From Ramlibacter humi (GTDB lineage Bacteria; Pseudomonadota; Gammaproteobacteria; Burkholderiales; Burkholderiaceae_C): a DNA stretch of 64,000 nucleotides. Both the position numbers and the translations under genes were made by a program. The notes under the pieces are model-generated. The model did not search any database, had not been told where the DNA came from, and saw nothing but the letters and a program-made list of their open reading frames with translations. Positions 63,219-64,000 of this stretch are shown in pieces; positions within the stretch are counted from its first letter, which is position 1, and each line of letters opens with the position of its first letter. Where the stretch lies: the NCBI RefSeq assembly GCF_004681975.1, contig NZ_SMLK01000002.1, positions 673,132 to 737,131 on the forward strand, read 5' to 3'.

Positions 63219-63610
63219 GGTGGCTCCGGTGGAAAGTGGCTGTGGGAGCCAGAGTAGGCAAGCGGCCCCGCCCGCTCTGTAGGCGGAACACGCGGCGCCT
63301 CGTGCTGCAAATGCGGGGACGCGCGTGCGCACCCGCCGCGTGGTCGGCAGGCGTCCGGTGCCCGGGAGAAAGCCTCGAAACGCGGCCCCGAAGCAGGGTT
63401 CGCAAGCCGGCAATAAAGAAAGCGGCCCACCGGTGCCGCTGGACAATGTTCGTCCGTTTCGCCGCTGGCGGCGGAAGTCCGATACCTGTCTCGTGGCGCG
63501 GCGCCCCGGGGGGCACGAAGGGAAGTCTGGTGGCCGGCCCCCGCCGTGGCCGCAAGCGGTGGTCGCGAGCGGCTGTAGGCGGGCGGCCGAAGGGCTGGCC
63601 CGCCGCGCGC
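63219..63610. other. Gene-free stretch between DUF4864 and the TPR gene
   Basis: No convincing gene is seen in 392 bases. A GC-rich hairpin at 63575-63614 (GTAGGC pairing with GCCTAC) includes the TPR gene's stop codon and may be its terminator, but no T-run follows. Two TGTAGG motifs (63278 and 63574) are the reverse complement of the recurrent CCTACA element. The middle (about 63440-63560) has several dyads but matches no RNA family that I could confirm. Confidence 0.5.
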
Positions 63611-64000
63611 CTACCGGGCCGTGGTCCCGCGCTCGCGCAGCCGCTGCACGATGGATTCGCGCGTGGCGCGGATCTCGGCGGCGAAGGGGTTGCTGGTGTC
63701 GGCCGCGACCTCGTCGATGACCTTCAGCGCCTCCTGCGGGCGGCCCAGGTCGGACAGCACCTGGGCGAGGTTGTTGGTGACGATGGCCGAGCGCGGGTGG
63801 CGCCGGCGTGCTTCTTCCAGCACCTGCTGCGCCTGCGCCAGCTGGCCGCGCGCATGCAGCTGGTTGGCCAGCCCCACCGCCGCGGACAGGTTGTCGGGCC
63901 AGTGCCGCAGCGCGGTGGCGAAGGCGGTCTGCACCGCTTCGGCGTCGGCCACGCGCGCCATCGCCAGCACGGCGTTCATCCAGGCGTCTTCGGTCGCGGT
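63611..64000 (-). CDS. TPR-repeat protein (N-terminus off the window)
   Basis: Only the last 129 codons are visible; the frame continues past the right edge. Tetratricopeptide repeats are clear: FATALRHWPDNLSAAVGLAN, then AQQVLEEARRRHPRSAIVTN and LAQVLSDLGRPQEALKVID. The end reads RESIVQRLRERGTTAR. Such C-termini occur in several exported or lipoprotein TPR proteins; the N-terminal domain, and so the role, cannot be seen. Confidence 0.8.
   Translation of the reverse strand, partial: TATEDAWMNAVLAMARVADAEAVQTAFATALRHWPDNLSAAVGLANQLHARGQLAQAQQVLEEARRRHPRSAIVTNNLAQVLSDLGRPQEALKVIDEVAADTSNPFAAEIRATRESIVQRLRERGTTAR

Noticed and set aside
63430-63600. Possible cobalamin-type riboswitch (GTCCGATACCTGTC resembles a B12 box)
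   Set aside because: The conserved core with CCCCGCAACTGT is missing, and no gene follows on that strand. A covariance search would settle it.

Overview
The window looks like chromosomal DNA of a high-GC betaproteobacterium of the order Burkholderiales, most likely family Comamonadaceae (Ramlibacter/Variovorax-like). The reasons are the gene orders leuC-leuD-leuB-asd-fimV-truA-trpF-trpB-trpA-accD, sdhCDAB-sdhE-gltA facing mdh-acnB, argF-argD beside a DUF3579 gene, and purM / perM-hda-HAD-pcnB-folK. This placement rests on gene order and protein character, not on a database search. No rRNA, tRNA, CRISPR array, integrase or transposase was seen. Most of the window is core metabolism; accessory material lies at the left edge, around 28-34 kb and at 55-64 kb.

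Region 1 (1-2.1 kb): an edge-truncated AfsR/SARP-type regulator with an NB-ARC-like ATPase domain on the minus strand, facing a small helical protein of unknown function. It replaces the folC side of the usual accD neighbourhood. Region 2 (2.1-15.1 kb, minus strand): branched-chain amino acid synthesis (leuCDB), the aspartate pathway (asd), the polar pilus/twitching hub fimV, truA, tryptophan synthesis (trpF-trpB-trpA) and fatty acid synthesis (accD), headed by a LysR regulator.

Region 3 (15.2-28.1 kb) is a TCA-cycle supercluster. A GntR/UTRA regulator, sdhCDAB, sdhE and gltA run on the minus strand. Facing them on the plus strand are mdh, a trans-aconitate methyltransferase-like gene, a CitE-like lyase, a secreted protein of unknown function and acnB. 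A perfect 12-bp palindrome sits at the GntR/mdh divergence and recurs only in front of the DUF3579 gene at 44 kb. A second aconitase (acnA) follows at 34 kb. Region 4 (28-34 kb) holds an FMN-binding stress protein, an SbmA/BacA-like transporter, an MmyB-like regulator facing a small membrane protein, and the serine pathway (serC-serA). Palindromic intergenic repeats surround these genes.

Region 5 (37-44.5 kb): a class A flavin monooxygenase converges on the kynurenine operon kynB-kynU-kynA. Next come a cysteine-cluster protein and a small putative DNA-binding protein behind a LexA-box-like palindrome, then argF-argD and DUF3579. Region 6 (44.6-56 kb) is housekeeping: rpsT, murJ, a SirB1-type protein, a GlxA-type regulator with a cysteine hydrolase, GNAT, purM, and a tightly overlapping perM-hda-HAD-pcnB run leading to a DUF4124-glutaredoxin fusion and folK.

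Region 7 (56-64 kb) is accessory. It carries an orphan F0 c-subunit gene with no other ATP synthase gene in view, a tri-heme/di-heme cytochrome c pair, a ferredoxin, DUF808 and small membrane or soluble proteins. It also has a Ser/Thr/Gly-rich secreted protein, two tandem L,D-transpeptidase paralogues, a DUF4864 protein and an edge-truncated TPR protein. Several intergenic gaps here share a GTCCTAC/GCCTACA motif that may be a common promoter or operator element.
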